Assembly: GCA_037892935.1 (NCBI GenBank)
Contig: JAYXKI010000019.1
Span: forward strand, 62,001 to 126,000
Reading direction: 5' to 3'
DNA: 64,000 nt
Source: Phlebopus portentosus
Taxonomy: Eukaryota; Basidiomycota; Agaricomycetes; Boletales; Boletinellaceae
The translations under genes and the position numbers were made by a program. Shown here one piece after another: positions 11,707 to 22,295 of the stretch (position 1 is the first letter of the stretch; each line of letters opens with the position of its first letter). Below the pieces are notes generated by a model that saw only the letters and a list, made by a program, of their open reading frames with translations, did not search any database and had not been told where the DNA came from.

Positions 11707-13272
11707 ATGACCCTTGAGAATGGATCCTCTTGTTCATCTTCGGGCAGCTCGGAAATCGACCTTATTGGCGGACCCTTTTCTGTCGTCGAATCCGATCCGG
11801 GTTGGTACCTTAGCGTATAAATACAAGAAACTCATGACTAACACTGATGCAGGAGTATTTACTACATTGATCCGCAAGCTTGGAATCAGAGGAGTCGAGG
11901 TGGACGAAGTGTATGACATACAGCCCTGGGGTCTTGACTATCTCAAACCAAAGGGTCTCATCTTGTGCTTCAACTGGAGAGACGACAAACATCATCCTCG
12001 AGATTTTCTTGATCCGGCAGCAAAAGACGTCTGGTTCGCTAACCAACTCATCGATGATGCTTGTGCTTCTCTTGCTATCCTGAATGTCCTCTTCAACTGT
12101 CCAGATGTTGAACTTGGAGAGGAGCTCAATGCGTTCAAACTTGAGACGTGTGACATGAGTCCGAAGGTATATGAAATGGATTAATTCTAGGGTAAAGGTT
12201 TACGCTAATATAGATGAAAGGACTGGCTATCTCCAACTCTCGTTTACTAAGAGAGATGCAGAACTCTCTGGCCAGGTACGTCTTTGCTTTCTCTCTTTCG
12301 TCATTATCGAAGCTGAAAATAATGACGACTGCAGGCCAGCAGACATGTGGGGATCCCTTAGCGCAGCCGCAGAAGCAACTCACGAAATGTACGCAGAACG
12401 CGAGAAATACGCAAAGAAAAAAGCAAAGACGGACCGGAGCTCCCCTAACAAAAAGCGTAAAACACTTACTTTGCGGAAGCGCAAGACAACAGAAACAGAA
12501 ACGGAATCATTCCATTTTATTGGCTACGTCCCAGCTCACGGCAAAGTCTGGGAGCTCGATGGACTGAAAGCAGGTCCGCTAGAAGTAGGAGAATTATCAT
12601 CTCCAGACAATACTGAAGGATGGGAGAATGTCGTTAGACCGGCGTTGCGACTGAAAATGCAGAAGTATGGCGCCTTTGGAAGCGCAAGTGGGAACATCCA
12701 GTTCAACCTCCTCGCTCTCGTGCAGGATCGATATGAAATCAAGAGTGACGAGTTGGAACTCTTGAAGAGAGAAAAGACGGCTATTGAAGAGAGGTTAAAC
12801 GAGCATTACCACGAATCGTGGCGTATTACTGTAAGTTTCCTTTTTTTACCCTGAGAATCACTGCTATATCCTGACATACCTGATGTCAAGGTCGATGAAG
12901 ACCTGCTAGCCAGCTCCGAGGAAGCCTTCACGACACGAGCACAACCATCAAACCGGACATTTGCTAAGGACTTCGGGTCGCGCTGGATGGACAAGAAACG
13001 CGCTATCCTGGACATGAAGGTGGATGACCTAGAACGTGCCTGGGAGTCATGTGTCACTCGGGCGCTGCCTGCAAAAATCGCTGTAGATGAGGAGGTTCAA
13101 AAAGCCGTCAACGCCAGGGTAGGTTGGTTTTTCTTCTATCAAGGACGATGGAATTAACACGGGGTAGATCGAAACAGCGAAGAGAACTCATGATTACACT
13201 CCTTTCATACGGGAGTTTCTTACCTCTCTGCACAACGAAGGATTACTAGCGCAGTACCTGGACAGTAGCTAA
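11707..13272 (+). CDS. uch2: UCH37/UCHL5-type ubiquitin C-terminal hydrolase
   Basis: Cysteine peptidase of family C12, in other organisms docked on the proteasome (Rpn13) or the INO80 complex. Six exons fit well: 11707-11800, 11853-12166, 12214-12275, 12335-12830, 12891-13118 and 13168-13272, giving about 432 residues. The ATG at 11707 was chosen over 11720 because only it leads in frame into VVESDPG joined to VFTTLIRKLG, the family's opening block. The active-site Cys lies in LIDDACASLAIL and the His and Asp in FHFIGYVPAHGK and WELDG. The C-terminal ULD-type tail (TPFIREFLTSLHNEGLLAQYL) is present. A Lys/Arg-rich insertion sits just before the catalytic His. Residues needed for activity appear intact. 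Confidence 0.93.
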
Positions 13273-13407
13273 TAATGAGGGCTAGCGTGACCGCTTTTCT
13301 GCATGATTGAATGCGCCGCAGAGGCGTCGGAACTGTTATCACCGGAGGCCAAATATACCACGCTTCGTAGAACGAAGATACTGTACATAAATATGCTATG
13401 CAACTTG

Positions 13408-14849
13408 CTATCGTATCTCACTCAGTTTCCCGCCAGCAGCACGCGTGATTTCTTTCATATAGTTCGAAAGCACCTTGTCGCGCTCTTCGTCCGTCATCCT
13501 TTGCCCTCCTTCTTCGTCACCATCCTTCTCGTACTCCCTGATGACTCGCTCCGCCATGAACTCAGCGATAAACTCTGCGACGGCGCATTCGCCTATCTCT
13601 GCGTGAGCTCGTGGACCCCAGCGCCATTCGTAAGTAGCACTTTCGTCATCTAAGTCGGCACCTCGCCCTCTCTTGCCTTTTGTTTGTTTGTGATAAGTAG
13701 TATGCTAAGGCATACAGAAAAGAAATAAACTGACCTTGAGTCTGACGAGGAGCACCTCCAGCGCCCAGTTTCACCTTATCGAGCTGACCTTGCTTGACGA
13801 GAGAGGCGAGATATGACTCAATTGTCGTGATCCTCTGCGTGGCATGGGGTACAAACTCAATGGATGTGCTCATCGAAAGGCGGAAAGTCTTAAGATGCTG
13901 CTTTAACTCGGCTACATAGAAGTTAGGTCAGAAAACTACTGCGCTGAAGTCTTTGAAGAACTCACGATCACTCATTGTATGGCCATTCACGAGGATTAGC
14001 GACAGGATGACGTACAGCAACCCCAGTCCTCCGAGTTGATCAGAGCTCGTCCAGTTGAGTATGCTACCATATGTCGTCGGGCTTTCGTCATCTTCGTCTC
14101 CCTCGCCTTCTTCGTTGAATTCCAGGTCAAGCAATTCCTCATTTGCTTCATTCGCCATTTGAATAAGCTCGGATGCCAATGTAGAACGTAAGATGTAGGA
14201 CTTAGATCCGGACGCGGTCACTGTTTTCATCAAGGATCAAGTCAGCACATATAATGAAGCAGCAGCAAGATCATTCCATACCTTTCTTCTTCAATCCTGT
14301 CGCGTTTGCGTCATCTTGGATTTCATCATTGGCATTTTGCTCTCGGTTGAGGTCTGCACGGCTCATGAGCTCAACGAGTTCAAATCCGAAAGTTGATTGT
14401 AGAGACCGTTGGGCCATCGCGAAAACGGTATTGAATTGCCTTGTATTCTCTCCAAGGACTAGATGGTTTATTAGAGTATTTAGCGGCCTTACGAAAGAAC
14501 GCGAGTTGGGACGCGCACCTCTTTTGTTTATTTCGTCTCTTCTTAATGGCATATGTCGGCTTTCATTGAACAAAGCAAGGCGCACAAGCGCGTTCGCTTT
14601 ACGCGTAAGTTCCTAGACTCCAGTCAGAATTCACGAAGGGGGGAAGCTCAGGTCACCAACGTCTTGAGCACTATCTTTTTCCTCGGCGTCCTCTTCCTGT
14701 TCCTCTTCAGCTGCTTCTTCTTCTTCTTCCTCCTCTTCGTCCTCTTCGTGCCGTCTTCTGTTCTGAGACTGACTCGGCTGAGACCGCCCTGTGCGTTGCG
14801 TACCGCCTGGTCGAGCGTGCCCATTTGTCCTCACTGTAGAACGCACCAT
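13408..14849 (-). CDS. nse3: Nse3/MAGE-domain subunit of the SMC5/6 complex
   Basis: MAGE-homology protein, the likely Nse3 that binds Nse1/Nse4 and DNA in the SMC5/6 DNA-repair complex in the nucleus. The start at 14849 (MVRSTVRT) opens an acidic Glu-rich N-terminal tail; an upstream in-frame codon at 14942 is possible but would extend into the divergent promoter. A short intron with donor GTTGGT joins the tail to ELTRKANALVRLALFNES. MAGE landmarks follow in order: MPLRRDEINKR, FGFELVEL, KSYILRSTL, the winged-helix block GGLGLLYVILSLILVNG, and near the end YEWRWGPRAHAEIG. The last exon (after a donor in a GTCAGT context near 13733) ends with MKEITRAAGGKLSEIR at the TAG of 13408. Intact as far as can be seen. 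Confidence 0.88.
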
Positions 14850-14987
14850 GACTGAAAGACGCGAAGACGCGTTGACGCGAAACGCGCCTTTCGAGCGTGA
14901 GACAATCCCTTGTCCATTTTGGGATGAGATCATTGCCACCACAAGAAACGCGTCAGTGCTTCTTGCTCAAGACCACATCGTTCAGCC
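14850..14987. promoter_or_regulatory. Short bidirectional promoter of nse3 and p47
   Basis: Only 138 bp separate the two divergent start codons, so both promoters and both 5' leaders share this interval. No TATA-like or other named motif stands out. Confidence 0.45.
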
Positions 14988-16419
14988 ATGTCTGATCAAA
15001 ACAACGGCGGTAATTCTGGGTCTGGCAATACACCAAGACCATCAAACCCTGCACCAAGGATCGGAAGGATCGGTCAATGGGGCAGTACAGGTAGCACACC
15101 AAGCAACAGTCGTTCATCCAGTGTACCACGCTTTGCAACGTTGGGAGATCTCAACTCATCAAGCAGTAGACCAAGTCACCCACCAGGTCACTTCCCTACT
15201 GGTGACGACAATAGCAGTGACGATGATAATGATAATAGAAGAGAAGGTCAGACATGGTTCACTGGTGGCGAGAGGAGGTATAACTTACAACTGGTTTCTG
15301 ATCCATGTCGACTGATTACTTTTTCATTTCAGTGGATTGTCTGTCATAAACCCAAATCGTGGTCCAGGTGGTTCAGGAGGACCAATGGGAGAGTCAGTAC
15401 AGAGCCTTATTAGAAAGGCAATAGAGTCAGTGCAGTATCAATGTCCGAATCTTGGAATGCCTTTGACCGTATGATATTCATGTCAGGCGTGGTCATGCTC
15501 CCAGTCGTGCAGCTGAATTCGGAAGTCGCAGAGCCTTCGGCGGGACAGGTCATACCCTCGGTAGCGATGACGTTGATAGCCAAGTCGTACCGGATCCGAA
15601 CGGACCCCCTGAGTCGGCAGAAGACGAGCGTGCAATTCGCCACATCGCTTTTTGGCGTAATGGATTTACGATTGAAAATGGACCTCTACTAAGCTATGAT
15701 GATCCAACGAATGCAGAGATATTGCGCGCATTGGATACTGGGTAAACATTGCCATAGTGTCCTGCTTAGATTAGTGAAGGCTTACGGCGATTTCTAGCGA
15801 AGCACCAACGAGCATTCTGAATGTACGCTACGGACAAGCTGTAGATCTTCATGTTGATCGTCGAATGCATGAAGACTATGTGGCTCCGCAGCGCTCTCAC
15901 CAAGCCTTTGAAGGTGCCGGTCAACGACTCGGTGCTCCTACACCTCCCATTGTTGGTGCAGGAGCACCTTCCAGTTCCACTACCCCTGCTGCATCCACGT
16001 CTGCAGGCATGAGTCGAGCAGATGAAGCAGACAGTTTGCAGACGAAGTTCGAAGTAGATCAGTCTCAGCCCACGACGAGCATTCAAGTGCGTCTCGCTGA
16101 TGGCACACGGCAAGTTTTCGGTTCTGATTGACCATGATCGAACGTGCGCTGAACTTGAACTTGTAGAATGATTTGTCGGGTGAATCTAACGCACACCATC
16201 AGAGATATCCGGAACTTTATCAACGCGTATGTCGGATTTGCGCTTTCTTGATGCCCCGTACTAACTCAAACACCCTGTAGGTCGCGGCCAGAAAACTTAA
16301 CACGTCCGTACTCAATCTCAACTGTCTCCACCTTCCCGAATCGGGTGCTCGATGACGACGCTCAGACGATTGAAGCTGCGAAGCTACAGAATAGTGTTGT
16401 CGTCCAGAGATGGGTATGA
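14988..16419 (+). CDS. SHP1: p47/Shp1-type UBX cofactor of Cdc48
   Basis: Adaptor that links the AAA ATPase Cdc48/p97 to substrates, membrane fusion and protein phosphatase 1. The N-terminus from 14988 is Asn/Ser/Gly-rich and no UBA-like helix bundle was recognised there. After several short introns comes a SEP domain: AIRHIAFWRNGFTIENGPL, then the strand SILNVRYGQAVDLHVDRRMHEDY. A low-complexity Ala/Pro/Ser linker leads to a UBX domain beginning TSIQVRLADGT, continuing RDIRNFINASRPENL and YSISTVFPNRVLDD, and closing with LQNSVVVQRWV at the TGA of 16417-16419. The FPNRVL loop is close to the FPR Cdc48-binding loop, with Asn after the Pro. SEP plus UBX identifies the p47 group. Confidence 0.9.
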
Positions 16420-16887
16420 TCCCATCGGCCACTACGACCTTCAGCTGGTGGATTTTTAGTGTCCTAGAAGCGTATGTACTTTATCTTGGCAAGTGTAACG
16501 ATGAACTACAATATGATGCTGTGAGAAATATGCTCATGATGAGAGTGGACGATCTCCGAGCCTAGCCCATCCTCAACCCGAATCTGGCATTTGACCTTTC
16601 TGGTAGGATCTGCGATTCGATATGAGAATCTTCATCCTGGGAGACGAAAGAAATTATGCGGTGCATACTGCACTACACTACTTTGGTCTCTTGGTCTGTT
16701 CCTATAAGCGCCTTCTCTCGTGACCGGGTGTTCCATTCGGGCCTCGCCATGTTTCTGGGTGATTGAAGCTGCCTTTATTTTTCCTATCTTAAACACTACG
16801 TACAAAAGCCACCTTTACTTGCGAATAAGGTAAGATCTGTTTATTGCCCCGATATGCGGTCTGACTGAACAGACAAATCCACTCTCT
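16420..16887. other. Convergent intergenic region
   Basis: It lies between the 3' ends of the p47 gene and the tandem-dsRBD gene and presumably carries both 3' untranslated regions. No open frame or repeat of note. Confidence 0.5.
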
Positions 16888-19197
16888 TCAAGCGGCTTCC
16901 CAGTTACATGCTGCGTCTATCGCTGCATTTTCTGCAGCAATTTTCTTCGTGGAGCCTCCCCCGTTGCCAATTTCCTTGCCGTTACCTGTATATAGAAGCA
17001 ATGTGTTAGCAACAGTTTCCAAACGCGTAATCATGAAGCCACGCACGCCAGATACTACACTGCCATCCCCTGGGCCTTGTCTCTTTATGCCTCAGTTCGA
17101 CCGTCTCAGTCAGCCTGTACTCAGCCAGATAGCTGATAAATCTTGGCAAGTAACCGTGACTATTGCTAAACTCGTCCGGACGTTCGCCACCTGTCATTGC
17201 AAAGTTGAGAGCTGACCCAGATGAAAAACTTCATAGATAGAACTTACAGAGCCTCGTCAATGCTTTCTGGGCTGCATCATGAGCTGAAAGTTTCTTCTTC
17301 GACGCCGTAGAGCGACCGTACTCTACGCCATCAACTAAAGAACAAAGTTCAACATGAGTGCTATAAGTCGAACTGCAGTAAACCGTGCTAACTCTTGCAA
17401 ATTGTTGTCCATTCCGGTTTATGATCAGGACCTCCGCATTTATGTACGATCTCAAGGTTTGAGATCTTCTTGCATGCCTCGTAGTCATGCAAGGTCGAGA
17501 TGGCATCTGAAATGAATAATTGATAAATCTGCTTTTTGCAGAAATACAGAGACCTACGTATTGTAGCATGATGTGACGGTTTTGGCGGAGGTGGGGGACT
17601 ATCAGACAACGTTTCTTGGTGCCGTGGTTTGTCTTCAGGTGTGGACTCCGGAAAGTCCTTATTGATGATGCCGAACTGCATATGCCCTTCAGACTTCTGG
17701 CTCTGAGATAAGTCTTCGTCTGCAACATCCAAGAGCTTCATGTTCTCATCAAGTAATACGAGTTCGTCGCTGAGTTCTTCATCAATTGACCACGACAATC
17801 TAGCAACTAGGAAGGTATGAGAACAGCTTAACTGAAAGAGAATAGGTCTGATTTTGTTACCTGTCTCCCCAAGTGCATCCTTGGCTACTTTAATCGTCGG
17901 ATCATCTGCAGCCAAGTTGAGCAGAAACTCGCATATATCATCAACAGTATCAGCGCCATGCTACTTTTGCTTGTTGAGTCTGACCATGCCTTCATGACTG
18001 TGTCGGCTCACCATATCTAGGAAGTATATGTCTCTCTCATTTATCACCGCATACTGTGCATCGGAATTCTGTTGTAATATGTCAGCACACGGTATAGAGA
18101 AATCTGATTTGACAGCATTACCTCGAATAAGTAAATTGCTAGAGCATCGTATACATTCCTGACCTATGGAACGTATCAGACAGTCCACATACACGAAAGT
18201 ATAACAACTTACTAATGGTGAAATGGGGCCAAGGTCTCCAACTGACTTTAATGTGAAATTCTTGTCCGAAAGAGCTCTCAGGATCGACCGCTCTGTATCC
18301 TTCCTTCCTTCGCTCCAAACTATCCTGAGATAAGAGGACAGTCTGCTATACCATGCTCGCTCCGCTACTCTAATGCCCTTCATAAACGTGCATTGGTCAA
18401 AATTGGGGACCTCTCCGTGAGGAATTGGCGCTTCGCGATCTGGACCTTGTCGTTTAGGAACCTCTATATGTTGTTGCCACTGGCCCCAGAATGAAACTCA
18501 AGACTTCTAGAGTAGGAAGGCCAACACTGAATCCGACATAAGACTCGCAGCTTGTGCTGTTCCATGATATATTAGCCCAATCACCCGTCAGAACGCATTC
18601 TTTGACAAAGATCAGGTCGTGCATTTGAACAGGCCGTCCCAGGGTTCGCACGAGTCGAACCCAAGATGAAACATTGGACTTCATATAACTTTCCATGGCA
18701 GCAGAAGCCAGAGCCTTGTGACGTTTCCCTTTGTATTTCGTTATAAGTGCTGCGCCAGTGCCGCTGGTACAGGATAAAGTCAAAGATCCTCCTGCAACAA
18801 ACTCTGAGACGGGGCTTCTAAGAGTTAACAAGAAAATAATTTTGGGGTAGAAATGGAAGCCTCCTCACCCAGATATGGAAAGGCTACCTCCGATCACCCT
18901 GACACTTTGTGAGTGTCTGCAGCCAGGTGAAGTGGGTTCTAAACGGTCTTGCTCTCGATGCATTAGCTCCATTGGCTCGAATTCCTCCGGAAAGTGAGAA
19001 CCTGTATTTGCCTGGGAATTGCGATCACTGAATGCATTGAATAGCTTCATGAACTTCCCGTCCTCTGAGATGTAACCTACGTCTCCAATGCGAACAAAGT
19101 CATATGAGCCATTAGGGTTTGGCTCAAAAAGAGCATAGCCAAGATCCAAACACTGGAGTTTCAATGAATAGAGCTCATGGGGAGGAAGGCTTCGCAT
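16888..19197 (-). CDS. Unknown N-terminal module plus two dsRNA-binding domains (frameshifted near 18.5 kb)
   Basis: Not a named family to me. The first ATG consistent with the sister copy is 19197 (MRSLPPHEL). About 450 residues of unknown but conserved sequence follow, with blocks ALFEPNPNG, DGKFMKLFNAFSD, TGDWANISWNS, AERAWY and DALAIYLFE. Then come a Pro-rich linker and two dsRBDs. The first reads KPEWTTICK joined across an intron to IDGVEYGRSTASKKK and AAQKALTRL. The second reads RGWQCSIWRNGKEIGNGGG and STKKIAAENAAIDAA, with an intron donor GTGCGT. The stop is at 16888. Comparison with the copy at 6004-7610 shows a 2-nt deficit near 18490-18520 that throws the frame into a stop about 12 codons on, while downstream exons remain in good shape. 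Either this is a recent lesion, an assembly error, or the locus is expressed as separate pieces. The dsRBDs suggest RNA binding; the role is unknown. Confidence 0.72.
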
Positions 19198-19732
19198 TTT
19201 TTCGTGCAGCTCGTGAGGCCTAGAAAGGACGTTGATGGTCAACTAGTCGTGCTAGTCAGGTAACCGTGGCTTTATATCAGTGAATCTCATCACAAGCAGT
19301 GTTACATGAGGCTTACCAAAACAACTGAATAGCACTGCACGGTGATATTGATGATCATAATCACAATTTAGGAATGGCTGTCTGGACTATTCGGACTCCT
19401 TGTCTTGAAATCGTAATGATAAGAGCTCGCGTCCAATTAGTACTAGTGTGGCAATGCCTTTATTTGTTATAAATTGTGTAGGAATCCATGGCCTTACGAC
19501 ACCATGATAGATGCCGGCGGCATCAATCATGGTGCCGCCTCTTGAATTCTACCACAAACCTCATCTTCCCAGGCTAACCGCCAGATTCTATTGGTCTCGG
19601 AATCGGTCTGCTGAAAGCTCCCAAAGCTGGTGACACTTCATTAGTGACCCTGTAAATTTAAACAACAAGTTGCAACAGTTCTCACTGCAAGAAGTTGTAT
19701 TTTATGAGGATCGACGTAGATGTAAAAGGGTA

Positions 19733-19757
19733 CAGTCATGGACCGGTCCTTGAAACA
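19733..19757 (+). repeat. Left terminal inverted repeat
   Basis: 25 bp, identical to the reverse complement of 20504-20528. It is preceded by the target dinucleotide TA. Confidence 0.9.
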
Positions 19758-20503
19758 GTACATTTTGATTCCGCTTTTCTATTAAATTTACATAATATCA
19801 TTTCAAACAAAATTTGCCACATGAAAACAGCATCTACAGTGATTGTCTACACAAAATCTCAAGCAGAAATGTCGAGTAGAAAAATTGTTATATCTGATTC
19901 ATCATTTCAGTCCAAATTCTCGTAACACCACTCCTTGAAACACAACTTTCCCACGCTTAGTAGATTTCGAGTTCTGTGTCTCTCTATCTGATATTTAGCA
20001 TGTCAATTAGTTATGATTCATCCTTGGCCTCTTTTGAGAGTCTCAGCCTAATAATGATGCCATACTTTGTGAATATCTAGTCTGTGTTTGAAGGTCAAAG
20101 TCTACATTTACTTGGCATGCCAGTCACATGACTTATGCAAATCGCGCAGATCATCCTCAAGACTTGTCTCAGAGACATCCTGAATTTATTTATAAATAAC
20201 CGCTCAGTATTCTTACATGAAAATTTGCACAGATGTACTTTTCATAACATAAATAACTCCTATATTTTTTGTTTTTTCCACAGATAAGATACATCTCAAA
20301 TAATTGGACAGAATGTTTTTAAGAAGGTGCAGATCACTACCAAAAAAGCAGTATCTTAGCTATATCTCCACAACTACATTATGGAAATACACAATTTTTT
20401 TTCTGACAGTAAATTATGGGGTTTACAGTCCATAAAAACACTTAGTAGATCATAGAGATGTTTTGTGGTTGAGTTACAAAAGGGGTGTTTCAAGGACTGG
20501 TGG

Positions 20504-20528
20504 TGTTTCAAGGACCGGTCCATGACTG
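20504..20528 (-). repeat. Right terminal inverted repeat
   Basis: 25 bp, followed by TA. It overlaps the second of two direct GTGTTTCAAGGA units spaced 18 nt apart. Confidence 0.9.
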
Positions 20529-20716
20529 TATATCTTCCGGATTTGAAGCGGCATGGACCCACAGTTACTTTGTGACAATCGTGTGACATTTCATTTTCTA
20601 GCTCGGTTGGCGACGCTCGTTAAACGTCTGGTTCCGCCTTTCGTCGTCGCTCTCGTCATTGACGCCGTCTCCGCCTCCTTCTTTCACGTTCCTTCGCGCT
20701 TACCTGACTGTCCAAG

Positions 20717-22295
20717 ATGGCTGCCCCGGCACCTCCCCCGTCTGATGGAATCGGTATTGCTAACCTACCCAACCAGGTACACTTTTGCATTACTCGACCA
20801 CGCGTCTCTTCAATTGCTGCTTTTTTACGGTATTTTTCACTTTACTAAAACCCGATTTCTGCGTTTGTAGAGGCACAAAATTGTCGCCAAGCGCGGCGCA
20901 CACTTCACCGTGATGGTCGTCGGCGAGTCCGGGTTGGGAAAAACGACGCTCATCAACACCCTCTTCGCGACGGAGCTCTCATCTGCCAAGAACTACGCGC
21001 GTCGCCACCAGAAGCAACTCGACAAGCTCACAGAGATCGAGATTATCAAGGCAGAGCTTGAAGAAAAGCAGTTCAAGGTCAAGTTGACTGTCATTGATAC
21101 ACCGGGCTTCGGAGACTACGTGAACAACCGCGACTCTTGGGTGCCAATCATCGACTTTGTCGACGACCAGCATGAAACATATATGAGGCAGGAGCAGCAG
21201 CCTCAGCGTACGGAGAAGAGTGACCTCCGTGTCCATGCGTGTATCTATTTCATCAGGCCGACGGGGCATACGTGGGTTATAGTCATTTTTTTATGGGCTT
21301 CTACTTTTTGCTGGTAAAGTTCGGGGCTGATTGCGTTACATAGGCTCAAACCTCTTGATATCGAGGTGATGAAGCGTCTTGGTACTCGTGTCAACCTTAT
21401 CCCGGTCATTGCGAAGACCGACACGCTCACCCAGCATGACCTTGCCGTTTTCAAGCAGCGCGTGAGTACCCAGTTATACGTTCTAGCATTTGCCTTTCTT
21501 CGTGAAACTCAACCCCTTATGTTTTCATCAGATTCGCGAGGTCATCAGAGTGCAGGGTATCCGTATCTACCAGCCTCCGATTGATCCTGAGGATGAGGCG
21601 AGCGCTGAGCACGCGCGTATCCTCGCTGACGCGGTGCCATTCTCTATCATCGGTAGCACCGAAGACGTGAAGACACCCGACGGCCGCATCGTCAAGGGAC
21701 GCGAATACCTCTGGGGTGTCGCCGAAGGTTTGTACCTCACCACTTCTATTCGCTTCCATATCTCTTCTAACACATTTCTCGCTTCTCGTCCCAACGACTG
21801 AACCATTCGAATTCATGCAGTTGAGAACGAAAACCACTGCGACTTCCGCAAACTGCGTTCTCTCCTCATTCGCACGCACATGCTGGACCTGATCAGCACG
21901 ACGGAGGAGCTGCACTATGAGAACTACCGCCAGCAGCAGATGGAGACGCGCAAGTTCGGCGAGCCGAAAGTTAAGAAGCTCGATAACCCCAAGTTCAAGG
22001 AAGAGGAAGAAGCGTTGCGGAAGCGCTTCACTGAGCAAGTCAAGTCTGAGGAATCGAGGTTCAGGCAGTGGGAACAACACGTGGGTTTTCTTCTAATTTT
22101 CTATTTGTTTATTCGCGTCTTGTGCCTCTTGGAGTGATAACTGTTTATTGACGACTGTTTTACCGTTTTCAGCTCATCGCCGAGCGTGACAGACTCAACA
22201 AGGACCTCGAATCCGCACACGCGGAAATCAAGCGCCTCGAAGCGGAGCTGGATAACCTCCAAGTCGGCTACGGCCGAAGCTCCACCAGGAGGTAA
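20717..22295 (+). CDS. CDC12: Septin, Cdc12/AspC type
   Basis: GTP-binding cytoskeletal protein that assembles with other septins into filaments at septa, budding sites and hyphal tips. The start at 20717 gives [20 protein letters not shown], then an intron, then [32 protein letters not shown] is the signature opening of the Cdc12 group. GTPase motifs are all present: G1 [11 protein letters not shown]3 DTPGFGD, G4 AKTD; the septin-unique region follows with YLWGVAE. A C-terminal coiled coil ([21 protein letters not shown] heptads) ends with SSTRR and TAA at 22293-22295. Six introns fit. The mobile element ends 188 bp before the start codon, so it lies in the promoter or 5' leader. Confidence 0.94.

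Larger units (their letters stand above)
19733..20528. mobile_element. Non-autonomous Tc1/pogo-like element (MITE-like)
   Basis: Perfect 25-bp terminal inverted repeats begin CAGTCATGGACCGG at 19733-19757 and end with its complement at 20504-20528. Both ends are flanked by TA (19731-19732 and 20529-20530), the target duplication of the Tc1/mariner superfamily. The element is 796 bp, much richer in A+T than its surroundings, and has no transposase-like frame. The inner part of the repeat (CCTTGAAACA) recurs near 19932-19941. At the right end a 12-nt GTGTTTCAAGGA unit is repeated at 20485 and 20503. The left edge of the interval 19198-19732 holds only the presumed promoter of the dsRBD gene. 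Confidence 0.88.

Noticed and set aside
11714..11722. Start of the UCH37-type gene at TTG 11714 or ATG 11720
   Set aside because: Both are out of phase with the VVESDPG-VFTTL join. The ATG at 11707 fits the family opening.
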